Positions 1 to 12,900 of a stretch of 64,000 nt of DNA are shown here, piece by piece. The translations under genes and the position numbers were made by a program. Source of the stretch: Ifrita kowaldi (taxonomy: Eukaryota > Chordata > Aves > Passeriformes > Cinclosomatidae); contig VZRS01006544.1 in assembly GCA_013398055.1 (NCBI GenBank), positions 62,258-126,257 of the forward strand, in the 5' to 3' direction. The notes beneath the pieces were generated by a model. It worked only from the letters and a program-made list of their open reading frames with translations, was not told the origin of the DNA and searched no databases. Position 1 is the stretch's first letter. Each line of letters starts with the position of its first letter.

Positions 1-3000
1 CCTTTATTTGCTCTTACTGCTTTCCAAGTCACAGGGCATGTAGAAAAGCATCATCTTTCCTTGAATGCTTATTTTATTTGAAATCCAGGAAACAAGCGTG
101 ATGTCTGTGCTAATGCCCGTAGAACTGTACTCCCAGTGCCAGAGTCTGTTAACTCTCCCAGCCCCGTGCTGTTTTTCACGGGGGATCCCGAGCACCACAT
201 CAGTCCTCCGGCACCACGGTGATCAAACACAGAGGGTGGCACTGCTGGGGAGTATGGAAACACCATTACTCACATTTTTGCTTCATTTTAAAAAATGCTG
301 CCCCTCCCTGCCCTAAGGCACGGGACAGTGTGGTTGCGTTGTGGGGGCACTTACACTCCCCCTCCATCGGGATAGCACGAACAAATGCTGCTCCAGGTGT
401 GCTACCTTTCCAATGCTGGAGAAAGCCTCGTTTCCCACACAGAGATGCTCACTTTCCCCTTGCCTGCTTTCCACTCCTTTTTCCCTTCCCTGGGCGAGAC
501 AGGATGGTTTCACATTGTCCTGTGTGCAGTCACGGGCCTGCCCTGGTCCCCGCTGTCCCGCAGCCGTGTCACTCCCATGGCAGCATGCACTCCGCTCCTG
601 CTCGGCCAGAGGAAAGGGGAGGACCCTGCTTGGCACGCCAGGTCCTGTCAGCACAGAGCTGCCACTCTGTGGGGAATCTATCAACTGGAAAAGGTGCCCT
701 CGTCCTTTGAGCCAACAGTGCTGCTTTGTCCTGGGGGAGAAACGCAGCTTTATCACTTGGGTGCCCGGCACAGGGAGGGACAAGCAGGGCTATAAGGAAT
801 ACAAACACACTGCTCTTCCCGATTCTCCGAGCACACCGCGGCAGAGAGGCAGCTCGGAGGAGAGAGAATATGTGCAAAACAAAGAAATGCGGTCAGGCAG
901 GAACTATAAAATTCCAATATAGAAAGCGGAGCTGATGTCATTTTAACGTCCTAAGCAGTGCCAAGAATCCTAAGCTCCGTATCAAGATTCAGTGCAAAAC
1001 CCCCACAAACTCACAACTTGTTCTTGTGGAAAAATTAACTTTTATGGAAAATATGCATGGGAACATGCCAGAGGAGTGTGTTGCTTTATTTCTTTTATTA
1101 ATTTCGAATACATTAGTTCAGAGAGCAATCCCATTTTAGCATCAGCTGCCTCTATCCAAGAAGCCGAAGCTCACACACAGAGCTCGCAAATATTGGAGGC
1201 GAGGGAGCTGTGTTTTTCTGTATGATCAGTTGTTAGATGGAAAGAGCTGTTCGAGTAGGAAGGGGTGTGGGAAGGCTCAGTGGGATGACTGAGTTAAGGC
1301 TTTTTTCCTGGTGACATATTTGAATCATGATCAGATGCACCTGAACGGAGCAGCATCATCAGCTATTATAACTCAGAGTGCGTCAGAGGTGGGATCGCGT
1401 GCAGCTCCTGTGATAAAGGTTACTCATCTCTGTCCTGCTATAGGACCGCCTTCACTGTTGCTTATAACTTTCTCAGACTTGAATAGTTTAGACTGAGTTC
1501 TTCCAACTTGATTGTCTGCCTTGGGCTAAGTTCTTTTCTGGAAAATTTCAGCCAAAACTGTCCAGCCAGTTTTGTCCATTCCAAGAATGAGCATAGGGGA
1601 AAAAGGAATTGTTGTCCAACTGGGAAAAAAAAGAAAGGAAGAAACAGGAGGGGGGAACCTGGTGATCCTTTCTGTGGATTGTTCTTATCCCTCTGCGCTT
1701 TGGAGTTGAGATCTGAAATTTGGCAGCTTTCTGTTAGGAATGTGATTTTTTTTTTTTTTAACTTTGTAAATCTCCTCCAATTTGGCTTAGTAATAGCCTT
1801 TGAAGGGAGAAAATAGCAACTTCTTAGGGACGTGCTAAAGCTAAGCAGTGAAAAATCTCCTGAGATTCCTTCGCGCATGAGTGAGCTCAGCCCAGCATCC
1901 CAGCAGCTCCCAGTGTTGACCCCAGTGCTCCTGTGCAAACCATCAGTGCTACCAAGTTCCTGCAGATCCTTGTTCTTCCCCACAGCACAGCAGGGACCTC
2001 GTCCTCTCTCTGCACTCCAAGAGTCATCCCAGCTGGAGGAGCAGAATGAAGATGGGCCCTTCACGTAATGCTGCTCAGGGCAGAGTTGATGGTCAATGGA
2101 AAGGCAGGCAGGGAACAACGCTTTGATTCTTTCCTGTCCCAGCCTGGTGGCAGACAGGGACCCGGGGGATGCTGGGCTAAGCAACAATCTGGTACTTGGA
2201 TGCTAAAGCTGGGAGGTTGCATGGGATTGGGATGGGCAGTACGTGGTACAAGTGAGGAGCCAGGGGGCTTGGGAGCAGGTCAGGAAGGTGTGGGTCAAGG
2301 TGTGAGCCATGGGGAGAGTCTGGGCATGCCACAGCCTGACATGAAACCTCAGCTGCCCCATCCTTGGTCCCTTTTTGAGAATGTGAGTGCTACCTCTCAC
2401 AATTGGCTTCAGTCCCACTCTCCTTGCAGGGTCTTCTGTGCCGGGTCTTGCTGAGGCTCTCCCCAGTCTGCAGCCAGTGGCTGTGGGGTGCCCCACTGTC
2501 TGCATGTGCAATAAGACCCTGCTCCTGATGTCTGCTGCTGGGATGGGAGTTGGTGGGAGCTCTGCCTCGAGCAGGTCCAGTGTGCCTGATGCTGAGCGCT
2601 CCTGCACAGCCCCGTGTCTGTTGGTCACCTCCTGGGGACAGCTGGGATGAGTGACCAAGGCCCTGATAAACTGGTGCCTGGTGCAGTCAAGCTCTTGCCT
2701 ACATGCCTGTCTCTGTTTCCATTTTATTCAAATGGCTAAAGAACCACCACCCTTGACAGAGGTACTAGAGCTCAGGGACACTTCTAAAGAACCCAGGTAC
2801 ACTAGGGAGGTGTGTCATTGTAATTCCAAGTTTTGGGAAAATCAGTAATTTTTCTTGAGGAGAACTCAGGAAGGAAATAAAGCCTAGGACTACGCTGAAC
2901 TCTAAGGGAAAAAACAAAATTCTGTATAACTTCTCCAGTGAAAAAAAGTCCATCCAGTACTGTGGGATAAAGCTCTGGCAAAATACTGTGTGTGTTCATC

Positions 3001-6000
3001 TAATTAACAATTGTCCCATAGCACGTAGCACAAAGGAGGCCTAATTCTGGCATCTCTTGCCTCATGGATTTTTCAGTTGTAACAGTATTCTTATAGCCTA
3101 TTTTTGTACGCAATGCACGTGCAACATGGGAGACAGATGGTGAAATCTCAGTGTTCACTGTGCCATTTGATGTGATTTCCACATCGAAAGGTAGGGAGCT
3201 GCAGTCTGCTTGTTCCCACTCCTGCTGGAGTGGCAGGGAAAGGTGGTTTACTTCACTTCTTTTATGACTATAGACTATGGAGCAACCTGGACAGCCCCTC
3301 CTTCCACAGACAGGCAGTGAAGCTTCATCATCTTCACCAGCTCCGGGGAGCCCCATGCGCACACCAGGACTCAGCTCCCAGGTTCTCCAGTGAGACTGGA
3401 GAAACAAAGACTAGAAGGACAGAAGCTGTGAGAAGAGTGTGAGAAGATCAGAGCTGCCTACAGACAGCTCCTGAGAGAGGAAGGACTGCTAAGAAGCTGT
3501 GAGACAGTGTTGGCCAGTGCTGCAGGCAGTGCTTGATGCACACTAACAGCCTCACCAACGAGGAGCTTTAAGCAGGGATTTGCAGGAGAACTGAAACAGA
3601 AAAGGAAAAGGAGTGGTGGATACTTACGGGCTTCTGCTCCTATGAACATCCCTAAAGTTTGATGCTGAATGAGTTGAAAGCTGAATGAGTAAGGATGAGT
3701 GGAGTAGAGACTGACAGTTCAAGGACCAGAGATGCTTATTGGGGATGTCCTTGTGGAAGCTGTCACAAAATAAATAAATCCAGGAGGATGTTGCTGCTAC
3801 AGCTTTGATGAGATGATTACAAGGAGGGAGCAGCATCATGAATGAAGCAGTCAGGTCTGTGCATAAGGTTTCTTGCACAGATCTAAAAGAGCTGCTGCCT
3901 TCTCATCTGCCAGCCCAGCTGGTCCAGCCAGCTCCTTGCACTGCACACAGCCCAGGGAAAGAGTCAGGTCACCTCATGAGTGCTAACCCAAAACCTTCAC
4001 TGCTTGATGAATTGTTTGACCTACTTGAGGTTCAGACTTCTCTCAGAGAATTCCATGCTCTTCCTACAGTGTTGGTCTGAATTAAACCAGTATGTACAAC
4101 ATGACTAGTTCAACAATCACAACACTGTGCCTTGGGACTTTGCCTCTTCTGGAAACTAAAGTACATGCAATTAATTCTGCAGTTCCTCAATGAACAAAAT
4201 GGGGCTTTTGTGTAATACTATTACTCATTTGTTTCCAATTAGTCATGAATCATGAATTGTTTTGTCTCAGAAATTAATGCTATTTTTTCCCAAATTATCA
4301 GGTTTTACCTACTTTGCAGACCCCCATGTTTCCACAGATTGTGTGGGCCAGGTCTTCTGTCCTGGTTCATGCTGGAATCTTTGGTTTCTGAATGTAATTG
4401 TACAGTAAAATTGAGGTCTCCAGATTCCATGGACTGAGAGAATCAAATTGATCCCAGACCTGAGAGAAGGTTGCTACTTTCCTACAACTGCACTTCAAAT
4501 ATAAATATGTCTTCATGTCATTCTGCTGTCCAGTGATGTGGATTAGGGTGAAACATCAAAAAAATTTGCTCATGAATGGGTGTACAGATTTTGTCTCCTA
4601 TCAAGGCATAGGCCTGTCTAAGTATTCTTGTAGTGACCATCTTGGTAATCCAAACAGTGTTCTCCTACATAAATCAGGTCTGATTTATGTAGAGGAGATC
4701 TGCCACATCTTCAGATGCATCCATGAAACACGTGTCACTTGGGCTGCGTGACTTTTACAGAATCCTCCAATTCCAGGAAGGAAAAGTGACTTATTTTGTG
4801 CTCTATTGTCTTGCAACTCAGATGCAGAAGGGGAGTGAATACACAGTCATATCAGGAAAGAAATACTCATTTCTCATAAGGCAAAATGGCCTTACCTTTT
4901 TCAAAAGAGGGAGGCCAGCACAGGGTGAGGAAGATGAGCATTTCAGCCTTTTGCACTGGTGAATTTGGGAAACCCCTAACCAGACATAAACTCAGGCTTC
5001 CCACAGTGAGACAAGTGTTGTATTCCCCAAGTCCTTTTTGTATCAGTTCATTTATAACACCCTTGTGAATCCCATAATCCAAGTCTATGTATGAGACTTA
5101 CGACACACAAAGGTTCCTACCAACCTCAAACTCACTGAGTGCTTTTAACTGGTTACGGCCTTTTAGTACGTTTTCAATTTTATTTAGATGTCTTGCCCCT
5201 CAGCAGTGAACTTCTCTTGTTTTCTCTTCTCTTCTGCTACTACCAGATGGATGTTCATGCCCTTGGCATTGTCTTCCTGGAGGGCAGACAGCAGCTCCTT
5301 GTATCCCACCGCAGAAGGTGGCTCCAGCTCTGTAGCCACCGCGCACGATAAACTCTCACCCGAGTCGCCATCCCTGACCCTCAACAAGGGTTATAAAGCA
5401 AACCCACGTTGCCATATGCAGCCTTCTGCCATTAATTGTGTGTCCATCAGAGACTGGCCAACACAGGGGATGGGTTGTGCACAGCCAGCCATACCCACCT
5501 TCTCCTCCAGCACACGGTTCTGCTGCTGCATGTTGGGTAGCAGCGACCTGTGGAGTTAAACCCTACACTTCCACGTCCAGCCACCTCATCAGGCAAAATG
5601 TCAGTGGTGCTTGCAGAGTGGCTTTCTTGCACTGTGCATCCACTGGCTAGGACTGCCAGGGTTTGCACCCCTGCTGCACGTTGGCACGAGGCAGGAATTG
5701 TCTTTTCAATAACTTACCTTGGGGGAACAGAATCAAATCAAATTATGTTATCCACCTCCGACGCCTTTGCTCGTAACGGATTGTTTTGGCTTCTTGCATA
5801 TGTGTAATCAAATGCTGCTGTTTTTCACATGCTGCACTTCACTGTGTTTAAATTGAGAGGGATCTCTCTTAAATATTTATTTAAACCATAACATCCCTTG
5901 AGCTCTTTATAGATTGCGGTACAAAATTGACTCCAAACACTATTTTAAAAATTTAATTACACTGGTTTTCTGCCTGAGCACCGTGCTGTGGGCCAGCACC

Positions 6001-9000
6001 TCCTTCTGCCAGGGCTGAATATCCTGCAGCTCTGAAAACCAGATCCTGCTCCACAGGACTTATGGACCCAGCCCTCAAATTGTTCCAGAGTCACGGGGCA
6101 GAGTTTCAGAAGTCATATTGGTTTTGCCCCAGGAACTCAAAAATCCTGTAACTTCCAGGAATAGGCTCCCTCCTTGGATGCAGGAAAACTGCTCTGAGAG
6201 CTGTCTCTTCCTACTGGTACCCACACACCACAGCTGAGGCTGAAAATACAGTAATGCCAATCCTCTGCAGCTCACAACTGTTGGGGAGCAGGAGGAAGCT
6301 AAGGCTGCTGATATTTTTAAATAGTATTTAAATTATAACTTCATAACCTGGAGTTCTGGGAGTTTTCTGAGCAAAAGACCCTAAAAATACATAAAACACA
6401 CAACATACTCTGTACTATTTGGCTGGAGTCTGCAAATCTAAGAAGGATTCACCACCCCAAATAAAAATATTTTTATATTGTATATAAAAGAGAGAATTTA
6501 AGCTCTTCATTTAGCAGGCCAATTTTTTTGTATTTAATTTTAGTTAAAGGTGGACTTACACAGAACTGTTGGTAGTATTAATGTTATCTGTTAAAAAGTT
6601 TGCACTGGATTAGCAATATATTAGTGGAGGAGAGCTACAGCCCCTCTTCTGCATTTCTAATTCCACATTCTTCCAGCATCCTGATGAATCAGTTATTGGC
6701 TAAATCTTCATAGTCAACATGGATTTGGGTGGAAATTGAATTACTCACCAGCTAAAGTAAGTGCAAAGAAGATAATTCATTATGCTGCTCCTTAGCTATA
6801 ATTGAGGCTCATGTCCTAATTCAAGGCTCTGTGTGGGTTTAATCATAGAGCAGAACTGGGGAGAAATACCAAAGCTTCTCTGAATCATTTTTATTCTTGC
6901 CCCAGTTCTTTATCATTAATTACATCAAGACATATCTCCAAGGAGACCAAGAGTGGTGCCATCGGCCTGCTGTCCCTTAGGTCCCCCCGAAACCTTCACT
7001 TGTTTTGCTAAATGCAGTGTGTCTTCAGATGGACCCTTGGGAGGAAAAGACAGGCTGCATTTTGCTTGAGATCCTTCTTGTTCTGAGTGCAGATTTCAAC
7101 AGAGTAAATGAAAAGGTACAGCCTTTTTAGAGCGAACACTAGTGGTGAAGCTGGGAGATCAATCAGCCTTTTCTCAGCTAAAGATGATTGCAGAAACAGT
7201 TTTGAGCATCAGGAGGGCACTGAGCATTACTTTCCTCCCACGGTGAATGCATTATGTGGAACGTGTGCCTCAGACATCCTTTTCCTTTTTCCAGGCTGAA
7301 TGGCAAAGACCTCCTTGTACTTTTCTCTCCATTAGACAAGGCCATGGTCAGCAACATGGATGAAGTATCACAGTTCAATAATTTCAAATCAATACTTCAT
7401 TACTTTTCTCTGTTCAGAGGAAGCACCTTTTTCTCTGCATGGGTACATAGAGCCTTTATCCAGCTCTCATCCACCCAGACATCTTGTGTCAGTTTTAGGG
7501 TTAATTCCCTCCTTTTAATTTCCTTCCATTATTTACTCAGAGCACCTGGAGTCAACCTTTGACAGTGAATGTGTCTGAAATAGGGTTTCCAGAATAAAGG
7601 GGTTTTTAAAATTTTTTGCCTGTACCAGTCAATCTGAACATCTGCTTGGTAGCTAGAAATGGGTTTTTCTTCCTCTCCTTCCAAACTTTTGCCTTTCAGT
7701 GGTAGCTCTTGCATAGCCACTGGGCCTGGCAGTTCCACTTCAGGGGATCTTCTAAGAGTCATAACTTTATCCACAATCAGGCCAGAAAGTCAAATTACAG
7801 AAAATTTTAGGGAACTGCATGGTCCTGAAATGGTTGTTTCAGACATGTCCAGGCTGCTTAATTCCAGAAACGAAACATTTCGATGGTCCAGAACTGAAAC
7901 AACTTGTTTCCAGTTTGAACTGAATGAAAGCCTCTGACTTCCTCTCAGTTTGACGTTAGCCCATGGCCTCTCTTTTCTGCTTTGGTGTCTCATGAGGGCT
8001 TGTGCTACCCTGTAGCCACGTCTCACCAGCTGGGCTGCACACACCCCTAACTCACAGCAATCACACCCCTGCGTGGCTCCACTTTCACCAGTTTTCTCAT
8101 GGTCATACACACCTGTAATGAAAGGTATTCACCCAGAAAAGGGACTGTGGCAATGTGACCCAAAGCACTGCAGCAGGAAGCTGGAAGCCCCTGGGAACCT
8201 GATGTAAGACCCTGAAAAATGCAAGACGGAGGAAACCAGCCATGTAGCATGACCTGAAGCTGTGCCAAAAGAAGCAAGCCCACTTATTTCACTGTACTCT
8301 TGCAAGGACTGGAGCTGCCTCCTGAACATGGTGACACTCACTTACAAATTTTCACCCTGCTAGATATGGAGAAGCAACTTGAAGTGTGATGCTCTGCATC
8401 TCTTCTGGCTGTCCTACCTACAAAACCAGCTGTTTCCTTCTGCCCAGAGCGTGCTGGAGGGTTGTGGACAACCTAGACATGGGGCAAAAGTAGAATTAGG
8501 CACTGTGACCACTGTACCAGGCCCCCCTGCAAAGGTCTCAGATGTTTGCATGGCCAAGGTCTGCTCAAAGCAGCATTGGTTTAATTCAGCCCTGTTTGTG
8601 TGGCTTTGTAAGCACTGAAGCAGTGTGAGTCCAGTGTTTAACTATTGTTATTTATTAGGTAGAATACTGCCCAGTCCTGGGCCTGAACTCTCCAAACTGA
8701 AGCCCAGTATATACAACCCGTCTTGCCTCTCTCCAAACAGCATCCAGCATCAATCACGGCACTGTAAATTGTTTACACAAAACTGCAGACATCATAACTT
8801 ATTTAATAACTCTCTTGTCAGTCAGATAAGTAAATATTTCGAAAGACTGTGAACATCATGGCAAGCTGGAACTGCCCAGACCAGCTCCAAGTGGATCCAA
8901 GTTATCAGGGGACCATATTTGCCTTGCCTTTGATGTCCCTGCTCCAAATGGGGCTGAGAAGGGATCTGAAAACAAGCCTCCTTAAGGGAAGCTTATGCAG

Positions 9001-9870
9001 TTTTAAAGATGCTCAACCTTCTGCAGAGATAACAGGAAGAAGTAAACTGTGGAAAGAGTTTGCAAAGAAACTATCTTCCTGAAAGAAGCTATCTTCCTGA
9101 AGCTGTAAATTTGAACTTGTGGGAGTCAGACCCTCCCCCTCCTTCTCCATGTCCTCCTCTTTAAACGCAAACAAATGAAGTGGATGCCAGAAAGTCTCTG
9201 CTGCAGAAGGGGTTGAGGGTTCATTCCTTGGGCCATAGCTAGAGACTGCAGGGGTGGGTTTTTCTCACTGTTGGTGGAAGGGATGGTGGCAGCACCTTCA
9301 CACAACCACCCCTTCTTGCAGGCAGCCATCCTGGGAGCTTTGGCCATGAGAAGGGGAATGGTGTTGGCATTGACTCCCACACTTCCATTGCCTGCCTGTG
9401 GTAAGTCTCCATGCCTATGAAAACAGACCCTGGCTATCTGCTTCGGAAACAATCAGAAACACATTGTTTTATGAGATATTTATTTCCAATCATTTCCAAC
9501 AATTATTTGGGATCCTTTTCCTTTCAAGTTCACTGAGTTGTACCAATTCACCTCCTTTTCAAAGGGGTTGTGTTACATGTAGGAATGTGGAGTTGAAAGG
9601 ACCTGAGTTTTTGCAACAGGAATTTGTTTTGGAAGCAAGCGAGTCGGAAGGAGAGGAAACGGGCAGCCCACCAAGGGCTTCGGCAGGATTATCCCACCCT
9701 TTCAGCAAGCTCCAGACAGGGCAACTCAGGAGCTGGGGCTGAGCCTGCTTCCAGTGGGGGTAGGGACAGACAAACTGCTCTTACCAGCAGTTTAATACAG
9801 CATAGGATCTAGTCATGCAGCTTGAAACCTCATCTGAAAAATCCCCTCGGGCGCAGACCTGGCTAATGTG
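1..9870. other. Intergenic DNA upstream of JCAD, no supported gene
   Basis: No recognisable coding exon, RNA gene or CpG island is visible here. Open frames on both strands are short (mostly under 200 codons), overlap one another and contain no domain or motif I know. The stretch contains a T-run near 1747-1759, an AT-rich block around 6300-6560, and a short palindrome near 4.67 kb listed separately. A duplicated 13-mer, CTATCTTCCTGAA, occurs near 9070-9100. Distal regulatory elements of JCAD or of an upstream neighbour could lie here, but the single sequence cannot show that. Confidence 0.6.
4661..4698. repeat. Short near-perfect palindrome
   Basis: The 13-base arm CTACATAAATCAG (4665-4677) is followed, after only two bases, by its exact reverse complement (4680-4692). 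The pairing then resumes beyond a 2-base bulge (TCTC against GAGA). This would form a tight hairpin or cruciform. It has no coding context and no sign of being a mobile-element end. Confidence 0.8.
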
Positions 9871-9930
9871 AATCATAGAATCATAGAATATCCTGGGTTG
9901 GAAGGGACCCCCAAAGGTCATTGAGCCCAG
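9871..9930 (-). repeat. CR1 LINE 3' tail, minus strand
   Basis: The stretch begins with two copies of AATCATAG and continues into GGGTTGGAAGGGACC, then AAAGGTCATTGAGCCCAG. This is the reverse complement of the 3' end of avian CR1 elements: the ATTCTATG-type terminal octamer repeat preceded by the conserved 3' UTR block. Only the 5'-truncated tail is present, as is usual for CR1 in birds. The two octamers are intact, so it is younger than the LINE near 36-37 kb. Confidence 0.9.
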
Positions 9931-12900
9931 CTGTGGCAGCCACTACGATGCTGGAAACCTTCACCTGGGGGAAGGTGGCTGTAGGCTGCTGCTGTTGGGT
10001 CGCTGGGGTGGTGAGGAGGGCACTCCTCCACACAGTCCCCTGCCAAAGGACAGGCACAAAGTCCACTGTCAGATGAAAGCACGTGGACTTGAGGCTAACC
10101 TGATGCTGAATCAGTGGCTCAACTGCATGTTTGGCATTTACTTGTTTGGTACCTCACTGGCCCCTCCTGGCCTGTGTTTTCTTTCACAAGATTTTAATTC
10201 TTAGTCTTTTGAAATACTTCAACACCTCCCATTGCTGGTGCATCTGGGCAGTTTTCTTAAAATATATGTTTCCTTGCACTGTGTGTATCACTTATTTAGT
10301 GTCAGAGGCATGTATGAGGCTGTCCATGTTTGCAAAAAGGCAGGGGTTTCATCCCAGGACTAAATCAAAGGCTGCCAAGACTGCACAGTGCAGACATAAA
10401 TAAAACATAGGTTGTAGAGACCAACTGTCAGTGGTTCTCAGCTCCTAAATATCCATTTCTGTTTGTGCACAACCATACTCACTGGCCCTCCTGCCTCAAT
10501 ATATTCAGTATAAACTGATGATTGATAGAGAAAACAACTTAAAAAAAAAAAAAAAGAGTAATTTCTTACACAAGTGGGTGCATGTGGATTGGAGATGGGA
10601 AAAGGGTACAGAGGTAACACTGACCTGGTGGCAAACAGGGCAGTGTGAAATGCTGTCAGTACAGTCAATATGTTCATGTCCCACGGGTGCAGAGAGGTTT
10701 CACACGTTGGAGTAAATGTTTCCCAATTCCTAGGCACACATGTTAGAAAAGAACAGCACGCAGAAGGAAACACATTCTGGTAACCTGCCAGAAGGAAAGG
10801 TGTTATTTTTCAAAAGAGAGCTGGAGACACTCCAGCTCTGGATCCACATCCAGCCCTAGCCTCCAGCCATGAACACTAGCCTGCACCTAAGAGCCACCAC
10901 TCTTGTGGGCTGTATGCCATACATACCTGTGTGGCATTGCTTACATGGCTGTCACTGAAAGGGGTGTCCCAGTGTGCTGGATGAACCTGTGGACGTTACA
11001 GGAGGAATACTCTCCCACCACCTGCAGCCCCAAAGCCCTGAGACTCCCACTGTGCAGGACCCCAGAGCTCCCATAGGCCATCACAGCTGTGTCCCTTCCC
11101 CTGTACTGGGGCAATGGGTGATCCATCTTTTCCATCAAACTCTGCCAGCGCTGGATACATGCTCTGCTGCTTCTGAGTAGGTGATGTGCTGGTACATACC
11201 CTGCTGCCCAAGCCTTTGTTGTAAGATGAAGGTGCTATGCAGCTGTCTCTGTGCAAGGGTTCCTATTGACCAGCACCTACAACAGGAAGTTTGCAGTGGG
11301 GGTGGATTTGCCCTTAACTAAGTGCATTTCTTTCCCTTTCTTCATTGCAACGTGTCACTGTTTTTTCAACCATTAGTGATTTTTTTCCCCCTCTCTCTTA
11401 ACATTGTCTGTGATTTCTGTGTCATGAGGGGGAGTATTGTCAGATCGCATTCTCATGATGGGAGAGGCAGAAAATCCGTTCTGTATATCATGTGACCTTG
11501 GCTTCCAGCACCACAAAGGATTTCTTCAAGCCCTGCTCATTATCTCGTTTTATACTTTAAAGAAAAGTGAAAATGCTGGTGACAAATGGCCTCGTTTATC
11601 ACATGTAATTGACTGACTATTCTTTTAAGCCTCTGAAACACACTTTGGGCCAAAGCACTGGAAAAAGAACATGCCATTTACCCTGGTCTGCTGCCAGGTC
11701 ACATTAAAACATGTTCAGGAGGTGTTTTCTAGATCAGTACACGGAGCGGGAGTAAGTGTGTGCACTCTCACCACAGCACACTTCCCTCCTGGTTTCTAGC
11801 AACCATGACAGTGTCAGCCCTTTCACAGGCAAGCAGCAGAAATGAGCAGAAATGAGAATTTTGAGTGAAACTGTTGTGGGAAGGGTGAAGCCACTAAAAG
11901 GTTGTGTGTGAAAGGTGTCAGTACTTCCCTGCTGACAAAGGGAGTGCCTAGAATGGGACTGTGGGGGTCTCCCTTCATCCCAGAACTAACAAGAGAACCA
12001 ACATTTTCAGTGACAGCTTAGGCAATGTGAGAATTAGCAACGTGCTCGTTCCAGCTATGGCAGGTGTTGTGCTGACTGTAGGTTGCCGGAATGACAGATT
12101 GGAGATAGGGATTAAAAGCCCCAAAGATGCAGTTTGGGAGGGATGACTGCACAGCTTTCCCAGTGCCCCTGAGCCAGGCTGGCACTAACTACGTGGGCTG
12201 CTGGTCAGCCCCGAGGACCTGCAGGTTGTGATGGGTCATGGGCTGCCTGAGTACCTATAATGTCATACTGTAGCAAACAAAACCCCAAACATCACCACAA
12301 ACTACGCAGACAGAAATACAGGGTGTAAGACACCCCGCTTCCTTCAGTTCAGCTGCCCTTGATAGTGTGAGACTTCACCTAAAGATTTTTCTTTTGGAAG
12401 GAGGTGGTATTCCTCAAGAAAGGTGTATACAGGTATGTGCAGGAAGGTAAGCTAAAGAAACTGCATTTGACTGAAGAACAGAAATCTAAAGAGGGAAAAA
12501 AATTGCTTTCAAGCATATAAAGGGTTGAGCAACAAGAAAATGAATGAACTTCTCTCTGTCCCTGCTGTAGATATCAACCACATGCTAAAATTTCAGTGAG
12601 GGTGTGTACTGGCTCTGGCTGGGAGGGAGTTAAGAAAGATTTAATACACATTTAAGGAATGTTCCTAATAGCGAGTGCAGTAAAATACGGAAATACTTTG
12701 TCTCAGGAGACTGTGGAGGTTCTGTTATTAAAGGTTTTTCAGAACAGATTATCCAGACATCTGTAAGGATTCACCTAGGCATGGGATGGAAGGATGGACT
12801 GGAGCCAGCCTGAGCCCCTGGGGACCCTTTGCATGAAATTTCCATCACATTAATTTGAATACAAGACTTTTCTTATAAAGTACTGAAGACACCACCCTGG

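Noticed and set aside
12605..12640. Short resemblance to an avian ERV LTR (TACTGGCTCTGGCTGGGAGG)
   Set aside because: Only about 30 bases match loosely and the following sequence does not continue the LTR. Similar CTGGCTCTGGCTG words occur near 13.42 kb by chance.
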